DNA from: Bdellovibrionales bacterium GWA2_49_15
GTDB taxonomy: Bacteria > Bdellovibrionota > Bacteriovoracia > Bacteriovoracales > Bacteriovoracaceae
NCBI GenBank assembly: GCA_001769855.1
Contig: MEPP01000011.1
Span: 62,001 to 126,000, forward strand
Direction of reading: 5' to 3'
DNA length: 64,000 bases
Each line of letters opens with the position of its first letter. Within the stretch, counting starts at the first letter, position 1. The notes under the pieces are model-generated. The model saw only the letters and a list, made by a program, of their open reading frames with translations. It searched no databases and was not told the origin of the DNA. The position numbers and the translations under genes are program-made. Below are positions 19,422 through 28,510 of the stretch, in pieces.

Positions 19422-22172
19422 ATGAAAAAATTATCGCTGTACGCCTGCGTGGCTTCGCTGTTTTATCTTCAGCTGGCCATGCCATTTTTAACCTTCAATA
19501 TTTTTCCCACAGTGATGGCCGGTACGGCTTATGCGGCAGATACCTGTGATGAGGCCCAGGCGAAATCAATGGGTACATCTTGTGCCGAGATCAAGCGCAT
19601 TCAAGAGGACAAAGCAGTGGATTGCGCGGCACTTTTGAGGGAGGGTCAGGAGGCGAAGGCCAAGCAAGACTCCAGCGGCAGCGGTAGTGGAGAAGCTTCA
19701 GACCAAAATGAACAGGATGCAGCTACTCTCAAAGATCAATTTACCGCGATCAAGCAAGAGGAAGCGGGATCGATGGTCACCAGCGACATATTGACGGGAA
19801 TAGTTTTTCTCGCCATCGGGGTGGTATCCGTTTACTTGGGTATGAGCTGTGTAAAGGGCACATGCGGGGCCGGGACGGTCATGGCGGCGATCGGTGCAGT
19901 CTTGTACTTTGTAGGTGAAATTGTCGGCATGGTTGGTTACAACTCGGCCATGAGCGAGTTAGGTGCGACCCAGGATCAATACTTAAAATGTGAGAAGGCG
20001 CAGGGGATTTCGCGAAAAAAAGAAGATGATACCAGTGGAACGGCGGAATTAACTGGCGAAGAATTTGAGACTCAGACTTCGCAGCTCACCCTTGATGAAA
20101 AGAAGGTCATCGATACTGCGCAGTTTGCAGCCTTGGACAAACAGAGAAAATCCCTCGCTACGATTCGTGACTATGCGATCGGCAAAGCCGTTCTGCAAGG
20201 AGCGGCATCGGTAGCATTTTTAATTGCCATGACCATAGAGATAGTCACCACAGTTAAAGATAATGGTCATATGACTGCAGCATGGCAGGCCTATGCATCT
20301 ATAGCCCGCTCAAGTGAGTCATGTGTCGCTGGGTATACTGCACCATGTGCCGTTCCTGCAACCGCGGCCGCAAATTGTCCATACGTTACAGCATGTTCGA
20401 TATGTTGGTCCGGAGCAAATTTTTCCTGGTCAGATATTGCAACCTATCAGGTGCATTACAACACCATCTGGAGCAACGCTACCTGCGTTGAATCTACCTA
20501 TGTCTTAACCACCGAAATAGGGTGGATTGAAAGTTTAGATGCGGGAGCTGCAGTGTGTGCTCTGCCATATTGTTTTTGGGCCCCACCTCTTCAAACCACC
20601 GCCCACACCAATATGAAAGCGGTAACTATAAACTTGGCAGGCCATAAGTTCCCAAACTGTGCGGCGGGATGTGGTCCTTGTCGAATTGTCGATTCTTCGG
20701 AATTATTTACACCCATGAACAAGGAGCAAAAAGCCACTCTTGAAACCAAAAACTTGGCAGAAAAAATTCTAGGTTTCCTCATTCCAGAGGCCCAGGCATC
20801 TTCAGGAGGAGACTGGGTAAAAGGAATCGGGCTGACGGCCATGGTGCTCATCGTGCTCTTGGGTATTTTAAGCGGCTTTACTTCACTTGCCGATTCTTTT
20901 ATCACTCGTCCTCCTCAGCGCATCGTTCTCTTCTCAGTTATCTCTGCCTTGGCGCTTGCGGCGTTTTTCGTAACCACTGCGGTTGCGGTGGAAATGGGTG
21001 ATCGCATTGACAAGATGGATGCGATTCTTGGCAAATGGAAAGAGGTAGGGGAGGGATCTGGCTCTGGTATTGGCAGCGGAACTGGTTCTGGCTCTGGGTC
21101 TGGTTCTGGCTCTGGAACTGGTTCTGGCTCTGGGCATGACCCTGCGGAAGAGCCACCAACCCCTCCTGCTGCGCCAACGCCAACACCAACACCGCCGCCT
21201 GCTGGTGAGGTTATTGATTCCCTCGATTGGGGCGTGGAATTTAGGAACTTTGCCAGTGATGACGAACGAGAGAAGAATAGTCCACTCGGGCTGATGAAAA
21301 GCTGGATTACGAAAGTGTTTAAATCGTCCATCGAGGAGGCCCGGGCCGGATCTCCTGGCATGGCAGTTACTCTACCAGGGAATAGAAAATTTCCATGTAT
21401 AAGCAAAGAAGAGGGCGGAAATTGCACTTCTCAGTCCAAGTCCCAGTTGGAGGCCCTGGCCAAAATCCCCGGCCTTCCTGATATCATTCTCCAGCAAGGA
21501 AACAGGGCCATCTTGCTGGCCAAAGCGGTGAGCGGACAGAGAGGGTTGTCGGTTGAGGCCATGAATTTGGCCAGGTCTATGACAAGAGATTTGTCTAAAA
21601 CCAAGACAATGGCCGATAAAATGGAAAAAATGTACGATGAAAAGCGCCAGGAAGACTTCAAGCGCCTGCAAGAAACGCGTGAACTAATGGCCAAAAACTA
21701 CAATGCCATGTCCGATGAAGAAAAAGAAAAAGTTGATCCGAAATTTTTAACCAATATGCGAAGTGTTGCTGAATATAAACCGGCAAAACTTAAGGATGAT
21801 AAGCTTGGGCTGCTTAATAAGATGAAGAAAATTGCTCAGGGAGCCTTGAATAAGCTTTCCGCCAGTGCGCGTGCGAACTTAAATAAGTCAGGGTTCTTTT
21901 CGATGGGAGTTGATCCCATGAAAATTGAAAGGAAGCAGACGAGCATGAATGCTAAGGCAGTAGCGAACAAACCAGCCGTTGTTGATGGTGGTTTTGAGAC
22001 TACCACCACCGACAATACCGACCCCTCCATCGCCAAAAATCTGAAAAGAGATAATAACGACGGAATTGATGATTTGGATGTCACGGTTGATGATATTAAT
22101 AAGGGCCAGGAGATCAGTATCTTCCAACTGATTTCGCAACGCTATCGCAGAATTTATAATATTACTGAATAG
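19422..22172 (+). CDS. Gly-Ser-linker membrane protein, member A of a local paralogous family (916 aa)
   Basis: A Sec signal peptide (cleaved near AYA, residue 39) is followed by a short SGSGSG stretch. A hydrophobic pair comes next (about 120-170: GIVFLAIGVVSVYLGMS, VMAAIGAVLYFVGEIVGMV), then a span near 262-280 and a Cys-rich loop (about 300-430). A FLIPEAQA motif is followed by two more spans (about 468-485 and 505-525), a Gly-Ser linker (about 545-570) and a Pro/Thr linker. The long charged C-terminal half is probably coiled coil and ends in DINKGQEISIFQLISQRYRR. The order signal, hairpin, AQA motif, second hairpin, helical tail and a final [IL]F..[IL][ST].RYR[KR] is shared with the two genes at 29257-33356. 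I know no named family. The next gene starts on the last base of this stop codon, so the two are probably coupled. Confidence 0.82.
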   Translation: MKKLSLYACVASLFYLQLAMPFLTFNIFPTVMAGTAYAADTCDEAQAKSMGTSCAEIKRIQEDKAVDCAALLREGQEAKAKQDSSGSGSGEASDQNEQDAATLKDQFTAIKQEEAGSMVTSDILTGIVFLAIGVVSVYLGMSCVKGTCGAGTVMAAIGAVLYFVGEIVGMVGYNSAMSELGATQDQYLKCEKAQGISRKKEDDTSGTAELTGEEFETQTSQLTLDEKKVIDTAQFAALDKQRKSLATIRDYAIGKAVLQGAASVAFLIAMTIEIVTTVKDNGHMTAAWQAYASIARSSESCVAGYTAPCAVPATAAANCPYVTACSICWSGANFSWSDIATYQVHYNTIWSNATCVESTYVLTTEIGWIESLDAGAAVCALPYCFWAPPLQTTAHTNMKAVTINLAGHKFPNCAAGCGPCRIVDSSELFTPMNKEQKATLETKNLAEKILGFLIPEAQASSGGDWVKGIGLTAMVLIVLLGILSGFTSLADSFITRPPQRIVLFSVISALALAAFFVTTAVAVEMGDRIDKMDAILGKWKEVGEGSGSGIGSGTGSGSGSGSGSGTGSGSGHDPAEEPPTPPAAPTPTPTPPPAGEVIDSLDWGVEFRNFASDDEREKNSPLGLMKSWITKVFKSSIEEARAGSPGMAVTLPGNRKFPCISKEEGGNCTSQSKSQLEALAKIPGLPDIILQQGNRAILLAKAVSGQRGLSVEAMNLARSMTRDLSKTKTMADKMEKMYDEKRQEDFKRLQETRELMAKNYNAMSDEEKEKVDPKFLTNMRSVAEYKPAKLKDDKLGLLNKMKKIAQGALNKLSASARANLNKSGFFSMGVDPMKIERKQTSMNAKAVANKPAVVDGGFETTTTDNTDPSIAKNLKRDNNDGIDDLDVTVDDINKGQEISIFQLISQRYRRIYNITE
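21054..21134 (+). repeat. Gly-Ser coding repeat (GGNTCT-type hexamers)
   Basis: About 80 bases made of near-identical hexamers (mostly GGTTCT and GGCTCT) encode an alternating Gly-Ser linker with occasional Thr or Ile. Unit number could vary by slippage without breaking the frame, because the units are multiples of three. Confidence 0.75.
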
Positions 22173-23086
22173 TGGTTAAGCGTTTTTCAAAAATTATTGC
22201 AGATAGAAGAGTCCAGGTCCTGCTCACGATCGCTTTCGTGAGCGGCCTGGTCTGGCTTTTTTACGACGGCGAAGACGACACGGTTTCTTTCGCCCAATAT
22301 CGGGAAGTGCAAAAAGAAATCCCGCACCTGGGCCGACCACCAGTCTCTCCTAAGACCACCCCGCCATCCCAGTCAGAGGCCTTAAGCAGCGAGAACCCAA
22401 CCAAATTCGATCAGGCCTTGCGGCTTGCCCAAGAGGCCAGGAAACGCTGTGAGACGGCCTTTCGCAAGGTCTTTCCCCATAACAAATGGCCTGAGCCTTT
22501 CGGGCCGGCCTACCCAGATGCCCAGGATTTAAAAGCGCTCTTAACCGTTGGTCTGGGTCCGAGCTTGGCCAAGGAAGATCACCAGGTTTTGCTGGCCATG
22601 GGCGTAGAGCTGGCAAGCGAGCGACCTCTTGAGACCGAGCGAGTGCAAAAATTGCTGCGCTCCTTTTGGGAGCTGGAATCCTGCCGCGGGCGCGATCCAG
22701 CGACACTCTTTGATGCGATCCTTGAATTAGCGCGCAAAAATAAAACCATGAAAAAATATCAGGAGGCCGAGGCCCGTGCGCTGGTGGCCCAGCTATGGCA
22801 GGCGCTGGTGAGTGCCCAGCAAGGTTACTACAGTCCCTCCGACCTGACTTTCCTATCTGGCTTTTGGATGAAGGTCCAGGCCCAGGGGTTAATCGGGAAT
22901 GCCCATCGCGGTGACCTGGTGGGATTGATTGAAAAAATTACCAATGAACTCCAGGAAGAAGAGGCGCGCAGCCCACGCTCCGGCGTGCCCATAACTTCGA
23001 CCAAGCTGCTTGAATTTTACCGGGAGGTTCAGCTTCTCGGGCATGAGCTGGAAGAGTTTGGGCGAGAGGTGTTGCTAGATAGGTAA
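22172..23086 (+). CDS. Single-span membrane protein (304 aa), coupled to the 916-aa gene
   Basis: The GTG start shares its first base with the TAG stop of the preceding gene, which strongly suggests translational coupling and a shared role. Residues about 15-31 form one transmembrane segment (VQVLLTIAFVSGLVWLF) with a positive N-terminus, so the bulk should be periplasmic. A Pro/Ser-rich spacer (about 50-72) leads into a helical domain (about 75-304) with Arg/Glu-rich amphipathic helices and no motif I recognise. The 3' end overlaps the convergent thioesterase gene by 12 bases. It may be a partner or assembly factor of the Gly-Ser-linker protein; that is inferred only from gene order. Confidence 0.78.
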   Translation: MVKRFSKIIADRRVQVLLTIAFVSGLVWLFYDGEDDTVSFAQYREVQKEIPHLGRPPVSPKTTPPSQSEALSSENPTKFDQALRLAQEARKRCETAFRKVFPHNKWPEPFGPAYPDAQDLKALLTVGLGPSLAKEDHQVLLAMGVELASERPLETERVQKLLRSFWELESCRGRDPATLFDAILELARKNKTMKKYQEAEARALVAQLWQALVSAQQGYYSPSDLTFLSGFWMKVQAQGLIGNAHRGDLVGLIEKITNELQEEEARSPRSGVPITSTKLLEFYREVQLLGHELEEFGREVLLDR

Positions 23087-23545
23087 CTGCCACTCCTGAC
23101 AGCGACGCATGAGAGAGTCGGGGGCCCTCTGAACTTTTTTACTTTCATAGCAGAAGAAAGTCATTCCAATAATCGCTCGGGCAATTTCACGTTGATCGCT
23201 GAGCCTGACCAGTCGTTGGGCGATAAACCAGCGCGGGCCCTCAGGAATAAACGGCAGTACTTCTGCGCGCAGAACATCGCCGTGAAATGATTCAGTCAGA
23301 TATTGCACCTGCAATTCACTCAGGATGAGCCCGATGGCCGGGGCCTCATTATTCACATTCATCTCGGACAGTCCGTGGGATTTTAAAAAGCTCACCCGTG
23401 CCTCGTGCATGAGAGTAAGAACCGAGTCGTGGCCTAGATGCCCGCCATAGTTGATCTCGGACATGGTGACCGGGAGATCGGTTGCAAAAAATGGTCCCGC
23501 GTCCCGATGGGGAAAATGAATGGAAATTTTTTTTGAATTTGGCAT
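23075..23545 (-). CDS. Hotdog-fold thioesterase (4HBT family)
   Basis: This 156-residue protein has the pattern of a single hotdog domain. An opening strand (FATDLPVTMSEINYGGHLG) leads into the central helix (DSVLTLMHEARVSFLKSHGL), then strands GLILSELQVQYLTES, DVLRAEVLPF and WFIAQRLVR. Asn-Tyr-Gly-Gly-His at the start of the helix replaces the D-x-x-GH motif of YbgC-type acyl-CoA thioesterases, and the helix Glu is present. It probably hydrolyses an acyl thioester in the cytoplasm; the substrate cannot be told. The ATG at 23545 is preceded by AAGGG at good spacing. It is divergent from murI, with only 47 bases between starts. Confidence 0.8.
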   Translation of the reverse strand: MPNSKKISIHFPHRDAGPFFATDLPVTMSEINYGGHLGHDSVLTLMHEARVSFLKSHGLSEMNVNNEAPAIGLILSELQVQYLTESFHGDVLRAEVLPFIPEGPRWFIAQRLVRLSDQREIARAIIGMTFFCYESKKVQRAPDSLMRRCQEWQLPI

Positions 23546-23592
23546 AGAATAGACCCTTCTGCTACCGTGTACTTACAAGGAATCATAAAACT

Positions 23593-24390
23593 TTGTGTAG
23601 CATACGACAACATCAACCCATAGGACTTTACGACTCGGGCATCGGGGGATTTTCGATTCTGCGCGAAGTTCACAGTCTGATGCCATCCGTTCCCTTGATC
23701 TATGTGGCCGATGATGCCAATGCGCCTTACGGTGAGAAACAACCTGCCTTTGTGCAGGAACGTGCTCGGATTATTGTTGACCAGCTGATGGGCGAGAAGG
23801 TGGCGATGGTGGTGGTGGCCTGTAATACCGCGACGGCGGTGGCCATCGACTTCCTGAGACAAAATTTTTCCATCCCCTTCGTGGGTGTGGAGCCTTACCT
23901 GAATGTCCTCAACAAATGGCCGGAGCTGAATGACGATCATCATAAAACCGCCGTGGCCACCACCGTTCTTATGGGACAATCGGCGCGCTTTTTAGAACTT
24001 CGTCGCCGCCTGGACCCCAAAAACCGCTCCCTGTATTTTACCTTTCCCAACCTGGCCACTTTAGTTGAGCAGGAGTTTTATAATCCTTCTCCCGACTTTG
24101 AAGCCAAGTTGGAGTTGGAGCTCGCCCCCTTGAAAGGCAGCGGGGCCACCCATTTAATTTTAGGTTGTACGCATTATCCTTTGGTGCAAAATGCCATTGA
24201 AAAAATCTTAAAGCTGAAGGCCATCTCACCCTGCCGCCCCGTTGCTAACCGTTGTCATGAAATTTACCAGTCCTGTGGCAAGAACATGAAGATGGATGGG
24301 GAAGCTACCAAGACCTTTCGTTTTTTTTCCACTAAACAAGGCGTCTGGAAAGAGCTGTCCTTTGACCTCTTTCATCAATGGCCAAAATAG
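23593..24390 (+). CDS. murI: Glutamate racemase
   Basis: The enzyme converts L- to D-glutamate for peptidoglycan in the cytoplasm. The 265-residue length is normal. Motifs in order: GLYDSGIGGFSIL (residues 11-23), ADDANAPYGEK (39-49), VVVACNTATA with catalytic Cys77, and LGCTHYPLV with the second catalytic Cys192. Both Cys and the adjoining Thr and His are intact. The start is a TTG at 23593 with AAGGA about 11 bases upstream; no better in-frame start gives the full N-terminal strand. The downstream gene is enolase, 45 bases on. Confidence 0.95.
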   Translation: MCSIRQHQPIGLYDSGIGGFSILREVHSLMPSVPLIYVADDANAPYGEKQPAFVQERARIIVDQLMGEKVAMVVVACNTATAVAIDFLRQNFSIPFVGVEPYLNVLNKWPELNDDHHKTAVATTVLMGQSARFLELRRRLDPKNRSLYFTFPNLATLVEQEFYNPSPDFEAKLELELAPLKGSGATHLILGCTHYPLVQNAIEKILKLKAISPCRPVANRCHEIYQSCGKNMKMDGEATKTFRFFSTKQGVWKELSFDLFHQWPK

Positions 24391-24435
24391 GCCGCCCAAC
24401 CTATACTTCATGCAAAAATCTTGTGGGAGGTCTTT

Positions 24436-25746
24436 ATGTCAAAGTTGGCCCGAGTTCACGCGCGTCAGATCTTAGATAGTCGCGGTAATCCAACCATCGA
24501 AGTGGATGTCTGGAGTGACCAAGGACACTTTGCCCGGGCCGCTGTTCCCTCGGGGGCTTCGACGGGAAGTCGCGAGGCGCTTGAATTACGCGACGGTGAT
24601 AAAAAATGTTTCTTAGGCAAGGGCGTGCTCAAGGCCGTCTCTAACGTCAATAATATCCTGGGCCCCGCGCTCACTAAGGCAAGAACGTTTTCGCTGGAAG
24701 ACCAGACCGGCCTCGATAAGGCCATGCTGGAAATGGATGGCACCGAATATAAAAGCAAGCTGGGGGCCAATGCGCTCCTGGGGATAAGTTTGGCGGTGGC
24801 CCGCTTAGGGGCCGAGGCCAGCAAATTGTCTTTGTATAAGTATCTCAGGGAAACTTTGCATTGCCCCAATCCCCACAACAAATATGTCATGCCGACCCCA
24901 CTCATGAATATTATTAACGGCGGCGCCCATGCCTCTAATAATCTCGACATTCAGGAGTTCATGATTGTTCCCTGTATGGCGAAAACTTTCGGCGAGAATT
25001 TGCGGGCGGGCGTCGAGGTTTTCCATTCTCTGAAAAAGGTTTTGGATAAGGCAGGGCATTCCACCAACGTGGGCGATGAGGGCGGTTTTGCCCCCAATCT
25101 TCAATCCCATGAGGAAGCCATTGAGTCCATTTTAAAGGCCATCGAAGCGGCGGGATATCGACCTGGGGTCGATGTATGTCTCGCCTTTGATGTGGCCGCG
25201 AGCGAATTTTTTGACGAAAAGACTCAGACATATCCTATGCAAGGTAAGGATTTTACAACTGAGGCCATGATTGAATACTACTCAGGCCTGATCAAAAAAT
25301 ATCCGATCTACTCCATTGAAGACGGATTGGCCGAAGGTGATCAGAAGGGCTGGACTGCCTTGAATGCTCGCCTTGGGAACCAGGTCAAGCTTGTAGGTGA
25401 TGATCTCTTTGTCACTAACAAGAAGATTCTGGCCCACGGGATAGCAGAAAAGCAGGCCAACGCCATTTTGGTAAAAGTTAACCAGATTGGCACCTTGACT
25501 GAAACTTTTGAGACCATGGACTTGGCCTATCAGAATGGGATGGTGAATATCATCAGCCATCGTTCGGGGGAGACCTCGGATCATTTCATTGCTGATTTGG
25601 CCGTGGCCACTGGGGCCGGGCACATTAAAACAGGCTCGGCCAGCCGTTCCGATCGGATGGAAAAGTACAATCAGCTTCTCAGGATTGAAGAGGAGCTGGG
25701 CCAGGCGGCGGTGTTTAAACCTGTTAGCTTAGGCAACGGTCGATGA
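24436..25746 (+). CDS. eno: Enolase (phosphopyruvate hydratase)
   Basis: This glycolytic enzyme converts 2-phosphoglycerate to phosphoenolpyruvate. The 436-residue length is typical. Visible motifs are [22 protein letters not shown] (mobile catalytic loop), [38 protein letters not shown] (metal ligand Asp), [14 protein letters not shown] (metal ligand Glu), [10 protein letters not shown] (metal ligand Asp), [13 protein letters not shown] (catalytic Lys) and [16 protein letters not shown]. All expected active-site residues are present. I start at the ATG 24436 because GGGAGG lies five bases upstream; the TTG at 24421 would place that site inside the gene. A kinase-like membrane protein gene follows after 22 bases. 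Confidence 0.97.
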   Translation: MSKLARVHARQILDSRGNPTIEVDVWSDQGHFARAAVPSGASTGSREALELRDGDKKCFLGKGVLKAVSNVNNILGPALTKARTFSLEDQTGLDKAMLEMDGTEYKSKLGANALLGISLAVARLGAEASKLSLYKYLRETLHCPNPHNKYVMPTPLMNIINGGAHASNNLDIQEFMIVPCMAKTFGENLRAGVEVFHSLKKVLDKAGHSTNVGDEGGFAPNLQSHEEAIESILKAIEAAGYRPGVDVCLAFDVAASEFFDEKTQTYPMQGKDFTTEAMIEYYSGLIKKYPIYSIEDGLAEGDQKGWTALNARLGNQVKLVGDDLFVTNKKILAHGIAEKQANAILVKVNQIGTLTETFETMDLAYQNGMVNIISHRSGETSDHFIADLAVATGAGHIKTGSASRSDRMEKYNQLLRIEEELGQAAVFKPVSLGNGR

Positions 25747-25768
25747 GTATTATAAACGGAGGTCGAGA

Positions 25769-27115
25769 GTGGCCTTTAGCTTATTCTCGCGAAGTTATAA
25801 GTTCCTCACCATCTATGTGGCGGTCAGCTCGCTGGCGGTAATTCTTGTCGGGATGTTTGAGCTTGCCTTCTCCCAAGGTCAGTTGCAACCCTATCATCTT
25901 CCCTGGGCCTTTATGGTCGTGGGCCAGTTATACTTATGGAAAATGCAAGTTCAATGTGAAACCCTGACCCATGATCTCGGCTGGGCCAGCTCGCTTTTTT
26001 TATTTCAAGGAATAGGTTTCATCTGGTTATTTGCCGCGGGCCAGGCGCCCGTGTACCTGTGCTTTCTGTCCTTTCCCATGGTGGCGGCCAATCTTTTTTT
26101 CATGGAGACCGCCGGCCTGGGAGTGCAGGAGAGTAGCAAGAAGGCCCTGTCTTTTTTAGGCATCCTGGTGCTTTTGACCGTCGGGGCGTTTCGCTTAAAT
26201 GCCATTGCATTTCGGCCCGATCATCTCTTATCGTGTATTTTTGTGCTCACCGGATTTCTGCTCAGCTGGTCTGCCTCCTGGGCCGGCAAGATTGAGCAAC
26301 GCACGCTCATTCATTCCATCTTTCGGCGTCTGAAGCGCGACCATGCCGAGCAGCCACGCGACCCGAGTGATCGCTTGTTCTATCACGATCTCATCAACCA
26401 CCTGCATGGCATGGGCCTTTTTTTAGAAAGCTATTCGCAGAAGGCGGGGGAGCTGACTGATATCCAGATAAAAAATTTAATGCAGGAGCTACAGCTGACC
26501 CAGCGGATGGTGGAGGATTTTTTTGACTGGCCTCACAAGAATAAAATCAATGTTAAAACCGGGCCCGCAGTCACGCTGTGCGACCTGCGTCCTTTAATAG
26601 ACCATTACCTGGATATTTACTGTCGCTCGCAGGGCATGAATGTCGCCCTGGAATGGAAAGGCGACCTCGCCCCGAGCAGGCCGGAGACCAAACAGAGAGA
26701 GTGTACGGTTCATGGCCATGCCTTCGTGCGCATCATCACCAACATTCTTAAAAATATTTTTGACGGACGAGCGGGGCAGGTGTCCGTCTCGTTTGAAGGC
26801 GAGGCAGGGCAACTGTTTGTGCTGATTAAAAATACAAAATTTCATACCTCCCACGATCTGAGTGACGGCCGCGAACTGGCCAATCTGATTTTAAAAAATG
26901 CCGCAGAACCCGGTGGTTCGATGCAGGCCGATGGCCACGGTCTGGATTCCATTGATGAGCTTTGCCAGAGCTTGGGCGGCCAATTTAAATTTTATCTGGA
27001 AGACGGGTGGTGGTATACGCAGATTCACCTGCCTTATTTCAGCGACTCTGTGTCCTCCGAAAAAGAAATTGCTCAGGTCAATGATTTTGAAGTACCCAAA
27101 AAAACTGCCGCCTAA
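25769..27115 (+). CDS. Membrane sensor histidine-kinase-like protein (GHKL ATPase fold)
   Basis: The 448-residue protein has about six hydrophobic spans in residues 10-180 (for example FLTIYVAVSSLAVILVGMF and LLSCIFVLTGFLLSWSASW). A cytoplasmic part follows. FYHDLINHLHGMGLFLES (about 208-225) resembles the non-classical H-box, with His210 as the likely phosphorylation site. IITNILKNIFDG (about 327-338) resembles the N-box of a GHKL ATPase. ADGHGLDSIDELCQSLGG (about 388-405) resembles the G-box. The ATP lid is short and the D-box is unclear, so ATP binding or kinase activity may be weak. It lies 22 bases after enolase behind its own GGAGG, starting at a GTG. No response regulator gene is adjacent. 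The sensed signal is unknown. Confidence 0.72.
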   Translation: MAFSLFSRSYKFLTIYVAVSSLAVILVGMFELAFSQGQLQPYHLPWAFMVVGQLYLWKMQVQCETLTHDLGWASSLFLFQGIGFIWLFAAGQAPVYLCFLSFPMVAANLFFMETAGLGVQESSKKALSFLGILVLLTVGAFRLNAIAFRPDHLLSCIFVLTGFLLSWSASWAGKIEQRTLIHSIFRRLKRDHAEQPRDPSDRLFYHDLINHLHGMGLFLESYSQKAGELTDIQIKNLMQELQLTQRMVEDFFDWPHKNKINVKTGPAVTLCDLRPLIDHYLDIYCRSQGMNVALEWKGDLAPSRPETKQRECTVHGHAFVRIITNILKNIFDGRAGQVSVSFEGEAGQLFVLIKNTKFHTSHDLSDGRELANLILKNAAEPGGSMQADGHGLDSIDELCQSLGGQFKFYLEDGWWYTQIHLPYFSDSVSSEKEIAQVNDFEVPKKTAA

Positions 27116-27153
27116 GTTTACTTTTTCCTCGTGTCCCATCATAATTCATACCA

Positions 27154-28386
27154 ATGCTTAAAAGATTATTCCTCATTGGTCTCATAACTTCTCTGACCTC
27201 CGGCCATGCCGGTGAGCTGGCCTTGGATGATGATAATTTTTCCCTCGCGCCGAAGTTTGAAAAGCGGGTGGAAACCTACCGTCCTGGTGCTTATACCTTG
27301 AATAAAAGGGCCAAAGAAATTTTTCTGAAAGGTGATTATTTTAGTAAGACCTCCACCCTCGACAAGGACGGCAACAACGTTCCTCTGGGGGAAGGGGAGA
27401 GTTACCAGGAGATGAATGGCATCTTTGGGATGAACTACGGCGTCGGGGAAAAATTGGAAATGGGGATGGAGGCGCGCTTTCGCAATAATCAATCCGAAAC
27501 CGCCCTTGGTTCCGCCAGCAACTCAGGAGTGGAATCTTTGATGATTCAGTCGCGCTACTCGCTTGGTCGCGAAGGCGCCTGGTCCTTTGCCGTAGGTGGC
27601 TGGTATCGACAGGCACTCTATACAGTGAAGGAGTACCAGTATAATGAGGCCCCTCCTGCCAATGAGCTGGTGCTGGGTGAAGGGGGGGCCGATCTGGCCT
27701 TGGGCGGGCTTATGGCCTTCCGTTTTTCCTCCCATCATTACCTGAGCACTGACGTTTATTATGTGAGGCGACCGGGACACATTAGTCCCGAGATTCAGTA
27801 CAACGCCCACATGGCTTGGCCGTATACCAAGATAGCCTTTATTTTGGGCGCGGATGGCATCTACTCCATGGGGCAGGACCCTTACAATAGTGATTTGGGC
27901 CGAAGACCCCTACGCAGTACCGGGGCCACTGCCCGCTATAACTCGGTCAACCGCTCAGAGGTCGCCCCCTACCTGGGAATCAATCTTTCTTTCAGCAAAA
28001 TTCGTTTCGATCTCAAGGCCTCGTCGGTCATGGCGGGTGCCTCGACCGACGAAGGGGTGACCTATTCTTTGGCGATGGTGTGGGGACAAACAGGCATTAG
28101 CTCTCAGGACAAAAAGCTGGCCAAATTCAAAGAATACCATGTGGAAGGCTCCGTAACGAAGGTCTCTCCCAGGGGTAAATTTCTCAAAATCGATCAGGGG
28201 ATCGCCACAGACGTGGAAAAGGGTATGAAGATCGATATTTTTAAGACTGATTTTTTCGGAGGCAATATTCTGGTGGCCTCAGGGGAAGTCTTTGAGGTGG
28301 GCAGTGACTGGGCCATTGTCAAAATCCTGGAGCAGTATCGCAGTGATGTGCCGATTGATGTGGGCCTTACCGCTCGAGGATATTGA
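27154..28386 (+). CDS. Predicted outer-membrane beta-barrel with C-terminal beta-rich domain
   Basis: A signal peptide (MLKRLFLIGLITSLTSGHAG) leads to about 300 residues of amphipathic beta strands with frequent aromatic girdle residues (GMNYGVGEKLEMGMEARF, WSFAVGGWYRQAL, HYLSTDVYYVRRPG). From about residue 325 a compact beta domain follows (VEGSVTKVSPRGKFLKID, then MKIDIFKTD and GEVFEVGSDWAIVKI). It looks like an OB/SH3-type module such as those at the end of FlgT-like proteins. The chain therefore does not end in the usual barrel C-terminal Phe. A barrel with a soluble C-terminal module is the best reading. It begins 38 bases after the kinase-like gene and may share its transcript. Confidence 0.7.
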   Translation: MLKRLFLIGLITSLTSGHAGELALDDDNFSLAPKFEKRVETYRPGAYTLNKRAKEIFLKGDYFSKTSTLDKDGNNVPLGEGESYQEMNGIFGMNYGVGEKLEMGMEARFRNNQSETALGSASNSGVESLMIQSRYSLGREGAWSFAVGGWYRQALYTVKEYQYNEAPPANELVLGEGGADLALGGLMAFRFSSHHYLSTDVYYVRRPGHISPEIQYNAHMAWPYTKIAFILGADGIYSMGQDPYNSDLGRRPLRSTGATARYNSVNRSEVAPYLGINLSFSKIRFDLKASSVMAGASTDEGVTYSLAMVWGQTGISSQDKKLAKFKEYHVEGSVTKVSPRGKFLKIDQGIATDVEKGMKIDIFKTDFFGGNILVASGEVFEVGSDWAIVKILEQYRSDVPIDVGLTARGY

Positions 28387-28510
28387 AAAGTTGACCAATA
28401 TTGTCGCCAGAAAAAAGGCAAAAAGATTTTATGGCCTTAATTAGAAGTTCTATTAAAATATTAATTACTTACTTAATAAATTAAATGGCGTTTTCAAAAA
28501 GGGTTGTGCG

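Noticed and set aside
21054..21134. Short direct repeats that might suggest a CRISPR array
   Set aside because: Units are six bases, contiguous, in frame and code Gly-Ser; there are no spacers.
20915..21427. Pro-rich minus-strand open frame of 170 codons over the Gly-Ser linker
   Set aside because: It is the antisense of the Gly-Ser repeat; its Pro/Glu pattern follows from the repeat and it has no ribosome site or signal.
23434..23979. 181-codon minus-strand frame covering the murI start
   Set aside because: It lies antisense to secure genes (thioesterase N-terminus and murI) and shows no domain.
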